Shown piece by piece: positions 17,865-26,112 of a stretch of 64,000 bases of DNA; the first letter of the stretch is position 1, and every line of letters begins with the position of its first letter. The notes beneath the pieces were generated by a model that was not told the DNA's origin, ran no database searches, and worked only from the letters and a program-made list of their open reading frames with translations. Source of the DNA: Phycisphaeraceae bacterium (lineage in GTDB: Bacteria > Planctomycetota > Phycisphaerae > Phycisphaerales > Phycisphaeraceae); assembly GCA_029260595.1 (NCBI GenBank), contig JAJDCY010000021.1:84650-148649 (forward strand), written 5' to 3'. Both the position numbers and the translations under genes were made by a program.

Positions 17865-18299
17865 TCAATATGCGTCGTCGTAACCCGCATCGTCTTCGTC
17901 GCCACCATCATCGTGCCCGTGCTCGCCTCCGCCATCGCCATCGCCATGATCCACCTCATACGACCCGATGGCTGTGACCTGATTCCGCGCCTGCGGCTTG
18001 AGCGTCATTGTATCGGTCAAAATCGCCAGCACCCCGCCCGTCGCCAGGAAAAACGGCACGATCGCCAACACCACGATGATCTGTTTCTCAAACTTCAAGT
18101 GCATGAAGTAGATCATCACAATCGCGGCTTTGGGCAGCGTGAATACCAGGATCAAAATCACCAGCGCATACTTGGGGATGAACTGGTGCTTCACCCAAAT
18201 GTCATACAACACCACCTCCGCCGCGGTCAGCGCCAACAACGCCAAAAACAGCGACCACAACGGCAACCGATGACTACCCGATCGAGCATTCGCGCTCAT
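17865..18299 (-). CDS. Cytochrome c oxidase subunit IV (prokaryotic COX4 type)
   Basis: The 144-residue protein has three membrane helices (about 15-33, 43-65, 72-93). The middle pair contains 'ILVFTLPKAAIVMIYFMHLKFE', the characteristic K-A-x-x-V-x-x-x-F-M-H-L pattern of small bacterial oxidase subunits. The last 30 residues form a tail rich in Asp, His and Gly (for example GEHGHDDGGDEDD), which is not part of the usual domain and could bind metal. It lies 69 bp after the subunit III gene. Confidence 0.88.
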   Translation of the reverse strand: MSANARSGSHRLPLWSLFLALLALTAAEVVLYDIWVKHQFIPKYALVILILVFTLPKAAIVMIYFMHLKFEKQIIVVLAIVPFFLATGGVLAILTDTMTLKPQARNQVTAIGSYEVDHGDGDGGGEHGHDDGGDEDDAGYDDAY

Positions 18300-18368
18300 G
18301 CGTTACCTTTCAATCACTGCCCGCCGCGTGCACCCGATGTCGCCACCTGACGCGCCGACCCGACACGC

Positions 18369-19013
18369 CTACATCAGATACACAATCGCGAACAACAGGA
18401 TCCAAACCAGGTCGACGAAGTGCCAGTACAACCCGGTGAACTCGACCGGCGCGTACTTCTTCGGCCCGAAGCACCCGCGCCAGCCCATCACCGTCAGCAC
18501 CGCCATCGCCACAACCCCGAGAAAAACGTGCAGCCCGTGAAACCCGGTCATCGCGTAAAAACAACTCCCGAAGATGTCCGAGTCCGGCCGCATCCCCTCG
18601 TGCACAAACAACGCGTAATACTCATACGCCTGCACACCCACGAACACGGCCCCGAACAGCGTCGTCAGGAACAACCCCCAGTTGCCCGCCGCACGCTTGC
18701 CCTCCTGAATCGACTGCAGCGCCCACACCAGCGTCACGCTCGAACAGATCAGCAAGAACGTGTTCGCCGCTGTCAGCGGGATGTTCAGCGGGTAGTCCGC
18801 CGCTGTCGGGTCCGCCCACGTGTCCTGCCCGAACCGCAACACGATGTACGCCCCGATCAGACCCGTGAAAAACATCACCTCCGACCCGAGGAACAGCCAC
18901 GTCGCGATCTTCCCGTTAAGGATCCCCGTCTTGAGCACCGACCCGTGCGCCATCAACGGCGCCTCGCCGCCGCCCGCTTCACCCTGTGCCGATCCGTCTG
19001 CGTGTGACATCAT
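18369..19013 (-). CDS. ctaE: Cytochrome c oxidase subunit III
   Basis: The 214-residue protein has five membrane helices, as in the short caa3-type subunit III. WLFLGSEVMFFTGLIGAY and FYAMTGFHGLHVFLG are the conserved helices that contain the key Glu and His residues. The protein ends FVDLVWILLFAIVYLM, as usual for the family. The N-terminal 25 residues are a variable Gly/Ala/Ser-rich leader. Subunit III stabilises the oxidase core and guides oxygen and lipid. It lies between the haem O synthase and subunit IV genes. Confidence 0.94.
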   Translation of the reverse strand: MMSHADGSAQGEAGGGEAPLMAHGSVLKTGILNGKIATWLFLGSEVMFFTGLIGAYIVLRFGQDTWADPTAADYPLNIPLTAANTFLLICSSVTLVWALQSIQEGKRAAGNWGLFLTTLFGAVFVGVQAYEYYALFVHEGMRPDSDIFGSCFYAMTGFHGLHVFLGVVAMAVLTVMGWRGCFGPKKYAPVEFTGLYWHFVDLVWILLFAIVYLM

Positions 19014-19044
19014 TGCTCCGTTTTTATTCGCGGCCGTCGCCGCA

Positions 19045-20013
19045 TCAATGCCCCGACCCGCGGTCCGCGAGCATCAACGCGAACACCGCCGGCAGATACA
19101 CCAGCGTAGCGTAAAACAACGCCCGCGCCCGACCCGCCGTCCGCCCGACCAGCAACGCCGCCGCGAACCCCACCGTCACCACCCCGGCCAGCAACGTCCC
19201 GAAAAAATACACATCCCCACACACCCCAATCACCGACGGCAGCAGGCTCACCGGCACCAACGCCAGCGACCACACCAGCGTCTGCCGCAGCGTGCTCGTC
19301 CCCCCCGGATCCACCACCGGCAGCACCGCGATGCCCGCCGACGCGTACTCGTCCCGATACCGCCACGCGATCGCCAGAAAATGCGGCATCTGCCACACAA
19401 ACAGCACCGCGAACATCAGCCACGCCTCCACCCCCAGCCGACCCGCCGCGCCCGTGTAACCCATCACCGGCGGCAACGCACCCGGCACCGCACCAACCAC
19501 CGTCGCCAGACTGCTCCGCCGCTTCATCGGCGTGTACGCAGCTGCATAAATCAATACAGTCGCCGCCGACAGCCCCGCCGTCAGCCAGTTCACTCCCAAA
19601 CCCAACGTCAGCACACCCGCAGCGCACAACCCAACGCCCAACCCCGCCGCCGCGCCAACGCTCACCCGCCGCGCAGCCACAGGCCGACCCCGCGTCCGAC
19701 CCATCAACGCATCCGTCTGATACTCATACGCCTGATTCAGCGCGCTCGCCCCCATGCAACTCAGCGCAACACCCAGCAGCGTCACCGCCAACGATGGCCA
19801 CACCGCGACGACCCCGCCGCCGGCCCCCATCGCAAACCCGATGTACGCGGTCACCACCACCAGCAATGCCACCCGCCACTTGCACAACACCGAAACATCA
19901 CCGCACAATGCATAAAAACGCGACGATACGCGATCATCACCGATCGCCTCGAACCCGCCGAGCACCGCCGACGCCCCCTCGCGAGTTTGTCCCGTCCCGG
20001 TTAGCTGCGTCAT
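19045..20013 (-). CDS. ctaB: Protohaem IX farnesyltransferase (haem O synthase)
   Basis: The UbiA-type polyprenyltransferase of 322 residues has about eight to nine membrane helices. The first Asp-rich motif reads NQAYEYQTDALMGRT followed by RGRP, and the second prenyl-diphosphate loop is AWRYRDEYASAGI. It attaches a farnesyl group to haem b to give haem O, the precursor of haem A for the oxidase in this operon. Its start overlaps the end of the haem A synthase gene by four bases (20010-20013), so the two are translationally coupled and act in sequence. Confidence 0.93.
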   Translation of the reverse strand: MTQLTGTGQTREGASAVLGGFEAIGDDRVSSRFYALCGDVSVLCKWRVALLVVVTAYIGFAMGAGGGVVAVWPSLAVTLLGVALSCMGASALNQAYEYQTDALMGRTRGRPVAARRVSVGAAAGLGVGLCAAGVLTLGLGVNWLTAGLSAATVLIYAAAYTPMKRRSSLATVVGAVPGALPPVMGYTGAAGRLGVEAWLMFAVLFVWQMPHFLAIAWRYRDEYASAGIAVLPVVDPGGTSTLRQTLVWSLALVPVSLLPSVIGVCGDVYFFGTLLAGVVTVGFAAALLVGRTAGRARALFYATLVYLPAVFALMLADRGSGH

Positions 20014-21101
20014 GCCACGGCCCCCCCGATCGCGCCCATCGAATCGTCAACCGCCGCGCGATGGCTAGCCCCCGCGCCAACCCGCCCGCCAGGCCAGCGC
20101 GCACACACCGCCAGCGCCGCCGCGACGGCCAACAACAACGCCCCCGTCGCCTGGTGCGCCGTCGCCACTTCCGCGTTGAATCGCGATGGCCCCGTCCACA
20201 CCACCAACACCCCCAACACAGGCTGCACCAACAACAGCGCCGCCATCATTGCCGCCGCACGACTCAACCCCACTGTCCGCCGCCGATCGCGCCCGACAAC
20301 CGCAAGCAACCACACCACCGCTCCCACGACCACCGCCGCCCATGCCCGGTGCGCGAAGTGCGACCACACCTGCCCAACGCTGTAATACCCAACCTCCTCC
20401 TCATAAGGCCGAGCCTCGACCCACCCGTCCAACACCGCTTGCGAGACAGGCGGCAACCACCGCCCATAAGAAGTCGGGAAATCCGGGATCGCCAGTCGCG
20501 CCCCCGTGTGTCGCATCGCCGCGCCCAATACCAACTGCACCACCAGCACCGCAATCACCACCACCGACAACACACGCACCGGTCGACCCGCCGGCGCAAC
20601 GGCCCGCGCCGAATTCGACCGCACCGCCGCGTACCGCCGCACCGCCAACGCCATCAGCACCGTCATGCAGAAAAATAGTTGCGCTAACACCCCGTGCGCC
20701 ACCGCGAACCCGGTCGATAGTTCCGTCACCCGCAACCCGCCCATCACCCCCTGCACAATCACAACCACCAACACCGCCCCACCAAACCACCGCAGCCACG
20801 CCGGCCAACCGCGCTTCGCGCACAGCCCGACCAACACACCAATCGCCAACATCCCCACCACGCTGCCGAGCAGCCGGTGCGTGTGCTCCCAGAAAACCCC
20901 GCCCTTCCACATCGACGGCGGGAACAAAAACATGTTCTGCTCAAAAGTCGTAGGCCAATCGGGCACCGCCAGCCCGACACCCTTGCTCGTCACCGTCCCG
21001 CCCAGCACCACCAACGCGAACGTCGTCACCGCCAGCGTCACCGCCAGCCGCGACAACCACACCCCCCCGCGATGGGATTGACCCTGATCCGTCACGCTCA
21101 A
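20010..21101 (-). CDS. ctaA: Haem A synthase (CtaA/COX15)
   Basis: The 363-residue protein has eight predicted helices in two pseudo-symmetric halves. The four haem-ligand His positions are visible in EHTHRLLGS, VAHGVLAQ, HFAHRAWA and ATAHQATGA. It oxidises the C8 methyl of haem O to a formyl group. The start is a TTG at 21101, with GAGG 5 nt upstream; an in-frame GTG lies two codons on. It overlaps ctaB by four bases. Confidence 0.93.
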   Translation of the reverse strand: MSVTDQGQSHRGGVWLSRLAVTLAVTTFALVVLGGTVTSKGVGLAVPDWPTTFEQNMFLFPPSMWKGGVFWEHTHRLLGSVVGMLAIGVLVGLCAKRGWPAWLRWFGGAVLVVVIVQGVMGGLRVTELSTGFAVAHGVLAQLFFCMTVLMALAVRRYAAVRSNSARAVAPAGRPVRVLSVVVIAVLVVQLVLGAAMRHTGARLAIPDFPTSYGRWLPPVSQAVLDGWVEARPYEEEVGYYSVGQVWSHFAHRAWAAVVVGAVVWLLAVVGRDRRRTVGLSRAAAMMAALLLVQPVLGVLVVWTGPSRFNAEVATAHQATGALLLAVAAALAVCARWPGGRVGAGASHRAAVDDSMGAIGGAVA

Positions 21102-21172
21102 GCCCGCCTCGATAAGCGTTCGCTAGTCCCACAACACAACCCGCCCGTGCGTCGCCGCCGCCCCACCCCAGC

Positions 21173-24127
21173 TCAGTGCCCCGTCGGCTCAACCACCCCC
21201 GCCGGCAACACATGCACCTGCGGAAGGAAGTCCTGCTCCACCACCGGCGAGCTGTACTCGTAAGGCCCGCGGTGCACCGTCGGGATCTCATCAAAGTTCG
21301 TATGCACCGGCGGCGACTCGGTCGCCCACTCCAGCGAGTTCGCATCCCACGGATTCGTCCCCGGGTCGTACCCGAATCGATCACCCGTCTTCCCGAACAA
21401 CACCTGCCCCAGGCCCGGCAGCGCGAGCACACCCATGATCGCCCACCGCCACTCGTGCAACTGGGGCGCCCCGATCCACAGGTACGCATCGGGCTTAAAC
21501 AATAGCGGCGCCATAAACGCCGGGAGCGTCACCACCCACAACACACGCCCCAGCAACGCCGGCATGCGCAGCAACCCGCCGACCGCCCACACCACAAACA
21601 CCGCCGCGACCGCCCCGATCACATACGTCACACTCAGGCCGGCCGACACGAACACGTCGTACCACACCTTCATCAGCTCCGGGTTTTGCCAGAACCACAG
21701 GCTCTCCGCCAGGATCTCCTTGGCCGCGATCATCCCAGCGATCTCGTCGCCTCGCCCCGACACATTGAAGTTGAACACATACCCCACCGCGCCCAGCACC
21801 GGCAGCCCACACACAACGGTTGCGACCCGCCCCCCGCGCGGCAGTTGCACCAAAAACATCACCAGCACCACCGCCGTCACCACCGCCAACAACCCGTACC
21901 CCAGCCACTCCTGCCCGCTGCTAAACACCATGTCGCCGGCGTCGTTCTGCCCGTGATGCCCCCACGCCTGGTACGCCAGCCGACTCAGCGCCCCGCCCTC
22001 ACCGGCAAACCCACCGTAGTAGGCCAGGCCCATCACCATCGGCAGCCCGAGCATCACCGCGAACCCCGCGATCACCGCGCGACCGACCCGTCGCGGCAGA
22101 CTCGCGAACACATTGAAGAAAAACGGTAGCTGCGCCGCGCCCAGCATCATCGCCGAGATCGTCATGAACACATTCAGCGGCTGCAGGTGCTGCATCGCCG
22201 GGAATTCCATGATCGCCGCGTACCGGCGCGGGTGCCCGCCCAGGCCCAGGATGTGCATCAGGAAAAACGTCCCGTTAAACGCCAGGATCGTCAGCACAAA
22301 GTGGATCACGCCCCACCGCTGATTCAACTGCCGCCCGAACATCTTCGGGAACCAGTGGTACACCCCCCCGAAGATCGCGAAGATCGACCCCCCGAACAGC
22401 ACATAGTGGATATGCGCCACGATGAAGTACGTGTCATGAATATGGATGTCCACCGGCGCCGCCGCCATGAAGATCCCGCTGAGTCCGCCGATCACGAACA
22501 TGCTCACAAACCCCAGCGCGTTGAGCATCGCCGGGGTGAAACGGATGTCCCCACCCCACAACGTCCCCAGCCAGTTAAACGTCTTGATCGCCGACGGTAC
22601 GGCGATCATGATCGTCGACGCCATGAACGTCGTGCCCAGCAGCGGGTTCATCCCCGACTGGAACATGTGGTGCCCCCACACGATGAACCCCAGCCCCGTG
22701 ATCGCGCCCATCGCGTAGACCATCGGCTTGTAACCGAAGATCGGCTTGCGCGCGCACGTCGCGAGGATGTCGCTGGTCACCCCCATCCCCGGCAGGATCA
22801 TGATGTACACCGCCGGGTGCGAGTAGAACCAGAACAGGTGCTGAAACATCAGCGGCTGCCCGCCCCCGTCGGGCAGGAAGAACATCGTCCCCAGCGTCCG
22901 GTCCAGCAGCAGCAGCACCATCACCGCCGTCAGTACCGGTGTCGCGAAGATCATCAGCACCGACGTGATCAGGATCGACCACACCGTCAGCGGCATGCGG
23001 AACAGGTCCATCCCCGGCGCCCGCATGTTCACGGTCGTCGTGATGTAGTTCAGCGCCCCGACCACCGAGCTGAACCCCACCAGCCCGACCGATGCGATCC
23101 ACAGCGTCGTGCCCAGTTGCGATGAGTACGTCGCCTCGGAAAGCGGCGGGTACATCGTCCACCCGCCCCCCGCCGCACCGCCCGGCGTCCAGAAACTCAC
23201 GAGCATCAACACCCCCGCCGGCGCCGCCAGCCAGAACGAAAGCATATTCAGCTTCGGGAACGCCATGTCCCGCGCCCCGATCATCAGCGGCACGAGAAAA
23301 TTCCCAAACGCCCCAACCAGCATCGGGATGATCACAAAGAAGATCATGATCGACGCGTGCATCGTGAACAGTTGCAGGTACGCGTCCGTCGTCAACGCCT
23401 GCTTGTAATAGTTCACCTGCTCCGCCGTCGCCGTCACCGGCCCCGCCTCGGTCTCCAGTTGGACCGGTGTCCGCGCCGCCGACACGCTCAACAAGATCGG
23501 CCCACCCTCAATCTCGATCACCGGCTTCCCCCCGTCGCCCGACGCGTAAGCGCGCTCAACTCCCAGCAGCGTCACGGCCTCATCTTCACCGTCACCCGAC
23601 CCCGGGACCGTCACCACACAACCCACCACCGCCTGCGCCTGCTGTTTCGAATAGTCATACCCACCCACCACCGACGACGCCGAAACGAATCCGTCCAACG
23701 CCGCCTCAAGCGTCCGCGCCGAACCACCCCCGCTGCGCACCCGCGTCCCCGCGGGGACCGTCACCGCCAACCCCTGCGGGAAGCCCACCAGCCGCGCCGC
23801 CGATTCCGCCGCCGCCGTCCCGCCCTCGCCCTTCAACTCGCCCTTGAGCTCAACCTTCTCGCCAACCTTCCAGATCGCCACGTTCGCTTCCGGCGCCTGG
23901 CTGGTCATCTTCCCCGGGAGCAGCTGCGAATACGGAACGTTCTGGTTCGGCCACGCGATCTGATACCGCACCGCCAGCGCCAGCAACCCGCCAAGCAACA
24001 CGAACAGCAGCGACGCGAACATGAACTGCACACCGATCACTTTGTGATCAGTCGAGAAGACATACTTCGTCAAGAAGCTCGTTGGCCCGTGATGCCCGCC
24101 GCCGTGCCCGCTGTCGTGTGTGCTCAT
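21173..24127 (-). CDS. ctaD: Cytochrome c oxidase subunit I, A2-type, with two large extra segments
   Basis: This haem-copper oxidase core has 984 residues, against roughly 550-620 in ordinary A2 enzymes. Ligands are intact: His256 (TMHAS) and His573 for the low-spin haem, His436, His485 and His486 for CuB, Tyr440 for the His-Tyr crosslink, and His571 for the active-site haem. The K-channel Lys514 is kept. WFYSHPAVY replaces the A1 Glu with the Tyr-Ser pair typical of A2 oxidases. Two parts are unusual. Residues about 62-245, between TM1 and TM2, add a soluble Gly/Val-rich domain of about 180 residues, expected outside the membrane. Residues about 680-905 add about five further helices before the normal tail 'NPWDANSLEWATESPP'. 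Their roles are unknown; docking of the neighbouring multihaem or cupredoxin proteins is a reasonable guess. Confidence 0.95.
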   Translation of the reverse strand: MSTHDSGHGGGHHGPTSFLTKYVFSTDHKVIGVQFMFASLLFVLLGGLLALAVRYQIAWPNQNVPYSQLLPGKMTSQAPEANVAIWKVGEKVELKGELKGEGGTAAAESAARLVGFPQGLAVTVPAGTRVRSGGGSARTLEAALDGFVSASSVVGGYDYSKQQAQAVVGCVVTVPGSGDGEDEAVTLLGVERAYASGDGGKPVIEIEGGPILLSVSAARTPVQLETEAGPVTATAEQVNYYKQALTTDAYLQLFTMHASIMIFFVIIPMLVGAFGNFLVPLMIGARDMAFPKLNMLSFWLAAPAGVLMLVSFWTPGGAAGGGWTMYPPLSEATYSSQLGTTLWIASVGLVGFSSVVGALNYITTTVNMRAPGMDLFRMPLTVWSILITSVLMIFATPVLTAVMVLLLLDRTLGTMFFLPDGGGQPLMFQHLFWFYSHPAVYIMILPGMGVTSDILATCARKPIFGYKPMVYAMGAITGLGFIVWGHHMFQSGMNPLLGTTFMASTIMIAVPSAIKTFNWLGTLWGGDIRFTPAMLNALGFVSMFVIGGLSGIFMAAAPVDIHIHDTYFIVAHIHYVLFGGSIFAIFGGVYHWFPKMFGRQLNQRWGVIHFVLTILAFNGTFFLMHILGLGGHPRRYAAIMEFPAMQHLQPLNVFMTISAMMLGAAQLPFFFNVFASLPRRVGRAVIAGFAVMLGLPMVMGLAYYGGFAGEGGALSRLAYQAWGHHGQNDAGDMVFSSGQEWLGYGLLAVVTAVVLVMFLVQLPRGGRVATVVCGLPVLGAVGYVFNFNVSGRGDEIAGMIAAKEILAESLWFWQNPELMKVWYDVFVSAGLSVTYVIGAVAAVFVVWAVGGLLRMPALLGRVLWVVTLPAFMAPLLFKPDAYLWIGAPQLHEWRWAIMGVLALPGLGQVLFGKTGDRFGYDPGTNPWDANSLEWATESPPVHTNFDEIPTVHRGPYEYSSPVVEQDFLPQVHVLPAGVVEPTGH

Positions 24128-24194
24128 GTATCGTTACCCCGACCCAGTCCTATCAAACCCTGAACGCGCCGCCACCCCCTCCCCACAACACCGA

Positions 24195-25112
24195 CTAGTA
24201 CTCTTCTTCCTCGTCGTCACCCAGGTCCAGGTACGACGCCTCATCCTCAAGAAACGCCTCGTATTCCCCGCGCGACACCACAAACAACTGACCGCGCATC
24301 TTGTAGTGGCCCTGCCCGCAAAGCTCCGCACAAACGATCTCAAACGGCAGCGGCGCCCCGCCCGGCTCGGTCCCCATCACGTCCGCACTGGTTTTCGCCG
24401 CCTCGATCCACACATGCCCGGTCAATCCCGGCACCGCATCCTGCTTCACCCGGAAGTTTGGCAGAAAGAAACTATGCAGCACATCCACGCTGTACAGATC
24501 GATATCCACCCGCGTATTCACAGGGATGTACATCTTCGGCGAGATGATGTCGTCGCGCGCCCCATCCTCCGACCGGTCCAACCCGATCATGTGCTCGAAC
24601 TCGCTGCTCTTGGGGTTCACCCGGTCCGCGTGCAGCTTACCCAGCACACCGTCCGCACCCGCGTAATGGAAAAACCACTGGAACTGCCGCGCCACCACAC
24701 TCACCCGGATCACCTCATCGCCCGACTCGATCGCCGGGCGATACTTGATCCGCGACCACGTCGTCTGGCTCGCCGCCGCCGTCAACGCCAAGATCACCGT
24801 CGGGATCAGCGTCCACGCCGCCTCCAGCCGCGCGTTCCCGTGAATAAACTTCGCCCGCCGCCCAGGCCGATGACGGTACTTGATCAGGAAGTACACCAAC
24901 GCCCCGAACACCGCGACACACACCGCACTCGTCAGCCACAGGATGAAATAAAACAGCGTGTCGATCGGCTCCGCCGCCGGAAACACATTCTCCGGCAGCC
25001 ACCACGAGCGGCGACCGATCGTCCCGCCCTCATCACCCTGCGCCCACGCCGCCGACCCGGCCGCGCAAAACACCACCGCCACGCCCGCCAACATCTTGCT
25101 GATCAACCGCAA
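24195..25112 (-). CDS. ctaC: Cytochrome c oxidase subunit II (CuA)
   Basis: This subunit receives electrons at the binuclear CuA centre. The CuA loop CAELCGQGHYKM gives Cys-x3-Cys-x3-His-x2-Met, and the distant His lies in VLHSFFLPN. Two membrane helices flank PIDTLFYFILWLTS and LEAAWTLIPTVIL. The C-terminus has an acidic tail (DDEEEEY) and no fused cytochrome c domain, unlike many caa3 enzymes, so electrons must come from a separate donor. The start proposed is TTG at 25112, because AAGGAG lies 6 nt upstream and the product then begins with a clean signal peptide ending AAWAQ. The frame stays open to a TTG at 25190, which has no comparable signal. Confidence 0.92.
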   Translation of the reverse strand: MRLISKMLAGVAVVFCAAGSAAWAQGDEGGTIGRRSWWLPENVFPAAEPIDTLFYFILWLTSAVCVAVFGALVYFLIKYRHRPGRRAKFIHGNARLEAAWTLIPTVILALTAAASQTTWSRIKYRPAIESGDEVIRVSVVARQFQWFFHYAGADGVLGKLHADRVNPKSSEFEHMIGLDRSEDGARDDIISPKMYIPVNTRVDIDLYSVDVLHSFFLPNFRVKQDAVPGLTGHVWIEAAKTSADVMGTEPGGAPLPFEIVCAELCGQGHYKMRGQLFVVSRGEYEAFLEDEASYLDLGDDEEEEY

Positions 25113-25193
25113 AGCGCGCTCCTTGGTGAACACCAGCCACGCCGCCGCAACGCCATACCCCGAGCCCTCGCGCACCGAGGCCCCGCACAACGA

Positions 25194-25979
25194 TTACTTC
25201 TTCGCGGGCGGTGCGTACGTAAACACCACCTCGGCCTCACCCCCGCCGGCCACCGACACCTTCGCGTGTTCCTGGTCCGGCTTGAACTTATTGAACTCGT
25301 GCCACACATGCACCTCGTACTCGCCATCCGGCAACCCGCGGATCTCAAACGTCCCGTCCCCCTGCGTCACCGCGAAGTACGGGTGATCCACCACGTGTAC
25401 AAACGCGCTCATCCAGGGGTGCACGTCACACTTGAGCGGCACACCCTGTTCGCCCTGGGAAAACTTCTTCGAGATCTCCATCCCCTTCACCGGCATCCCC
25501 TCATTAAATCCCCCGTTTTCGCGAGGCTGACAGTTCACATTGTGCAGCGTGTTGTCGCTGTTGAGGATCTTCAACTCCTGCCCGGCCCGCACCCCACTCA
25601 CATGAGGCACATACATGCAACCGACCTGATCGATCACGGCCGCCTCACCGATCGGAACATCCTTGCCGAGCGCGCCGCCCCCGGCGTCACTGACCCAGAC
25701 AAAAACATTCTGCAGCGTGTCGCCGTCCCCAAACACAAACCGCTCATTCCGCGGCGGGTCATCCGGGTGCGCCTTGTCGCAGAACGCATCCGCGCCCATC
25801 CGGATCGGCTTGCGCTTCGCCTGCTTCCCGTCAAATTTCACAATCCCCTTGATAACCCCCCCGGCCGCATCCACACCCCCGATGTTCAGCTCCGCCGCCA
25901 CCGACGTCGCCGCGCCCACCGGCCCCAACCAAACCACCGCCGCCAGCAACCCCATCTTGATTGTCGTTGTGCTTCTCAT
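25194..25979 (-). CDS. Secreted cupredoxin-like protein with carboxypeptidase-regulatory-like end
   Basis: The 261-residue product has a signal peptide (about 1-29). The central region carries type 1 copper ligands in the plastocyanin order: His146 in NTLHNVN, then Cys184, His187 and Met190 in KCDVHPWM. The last 60 residues (YFAVTQGDGTFEIRGLPDG) form a small beta domain like the carboxypeptidase regulatory-like fold. Similar proteins are annotated as methylamine-utilisation or plastocyanin-like. It is a close relative of the C-terminal domain encoded by the next upstream gene, including a stretch of about 38 identical bases. AAGGA precedes the ATG. It is probably a periplasmic electron carrier to the oxidase. 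Confidence 0.85.
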   Translation of the reverse strand: MRSTTTIKMGLLAAVVWLGPVGAATSVAAELNIGGVDAAGGVIKGIVKFDGKQAKRKPIRMGADAFCDKAHPDDPPRNERFVFGDGDTLQNVFVWVSDAGGGALGKDVPIGEAAVIDQVGCMYVPHVSGVRAGQELKILNSDNTLHNVNCQPRENGGFNEGMPVKGMEISKKFSQGEQGVPLKCDVHPWMSAFVHVVDHPYFAVTQGDGTFEIRGLPDGEYEVHVWHEFNKFKPDQEHAKVSVAGGGEAEVVFTYAPPAKK

Positions 25980-26112
25980 CGTTCAATCCTTCGTTTTTCG
26001 TTGACCCGCATCCGTTCGTGTTGACGCCGCCCCTGTTCGCTATCTCGCCGGGCAACCGACCACTCACCCGACATTGCAAATCGCAATCGCTCGCACCCGC
26101 CCTCGCTGCACC

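Noticed and set aside
25113..25190. Longer N-terminus of oxidase subunit II starting at TTG 25190
   Set aside because: The added residues do not form a signal peptide and there is no ribosome binding site, whereas AAGGAG precedes TTG 25112.
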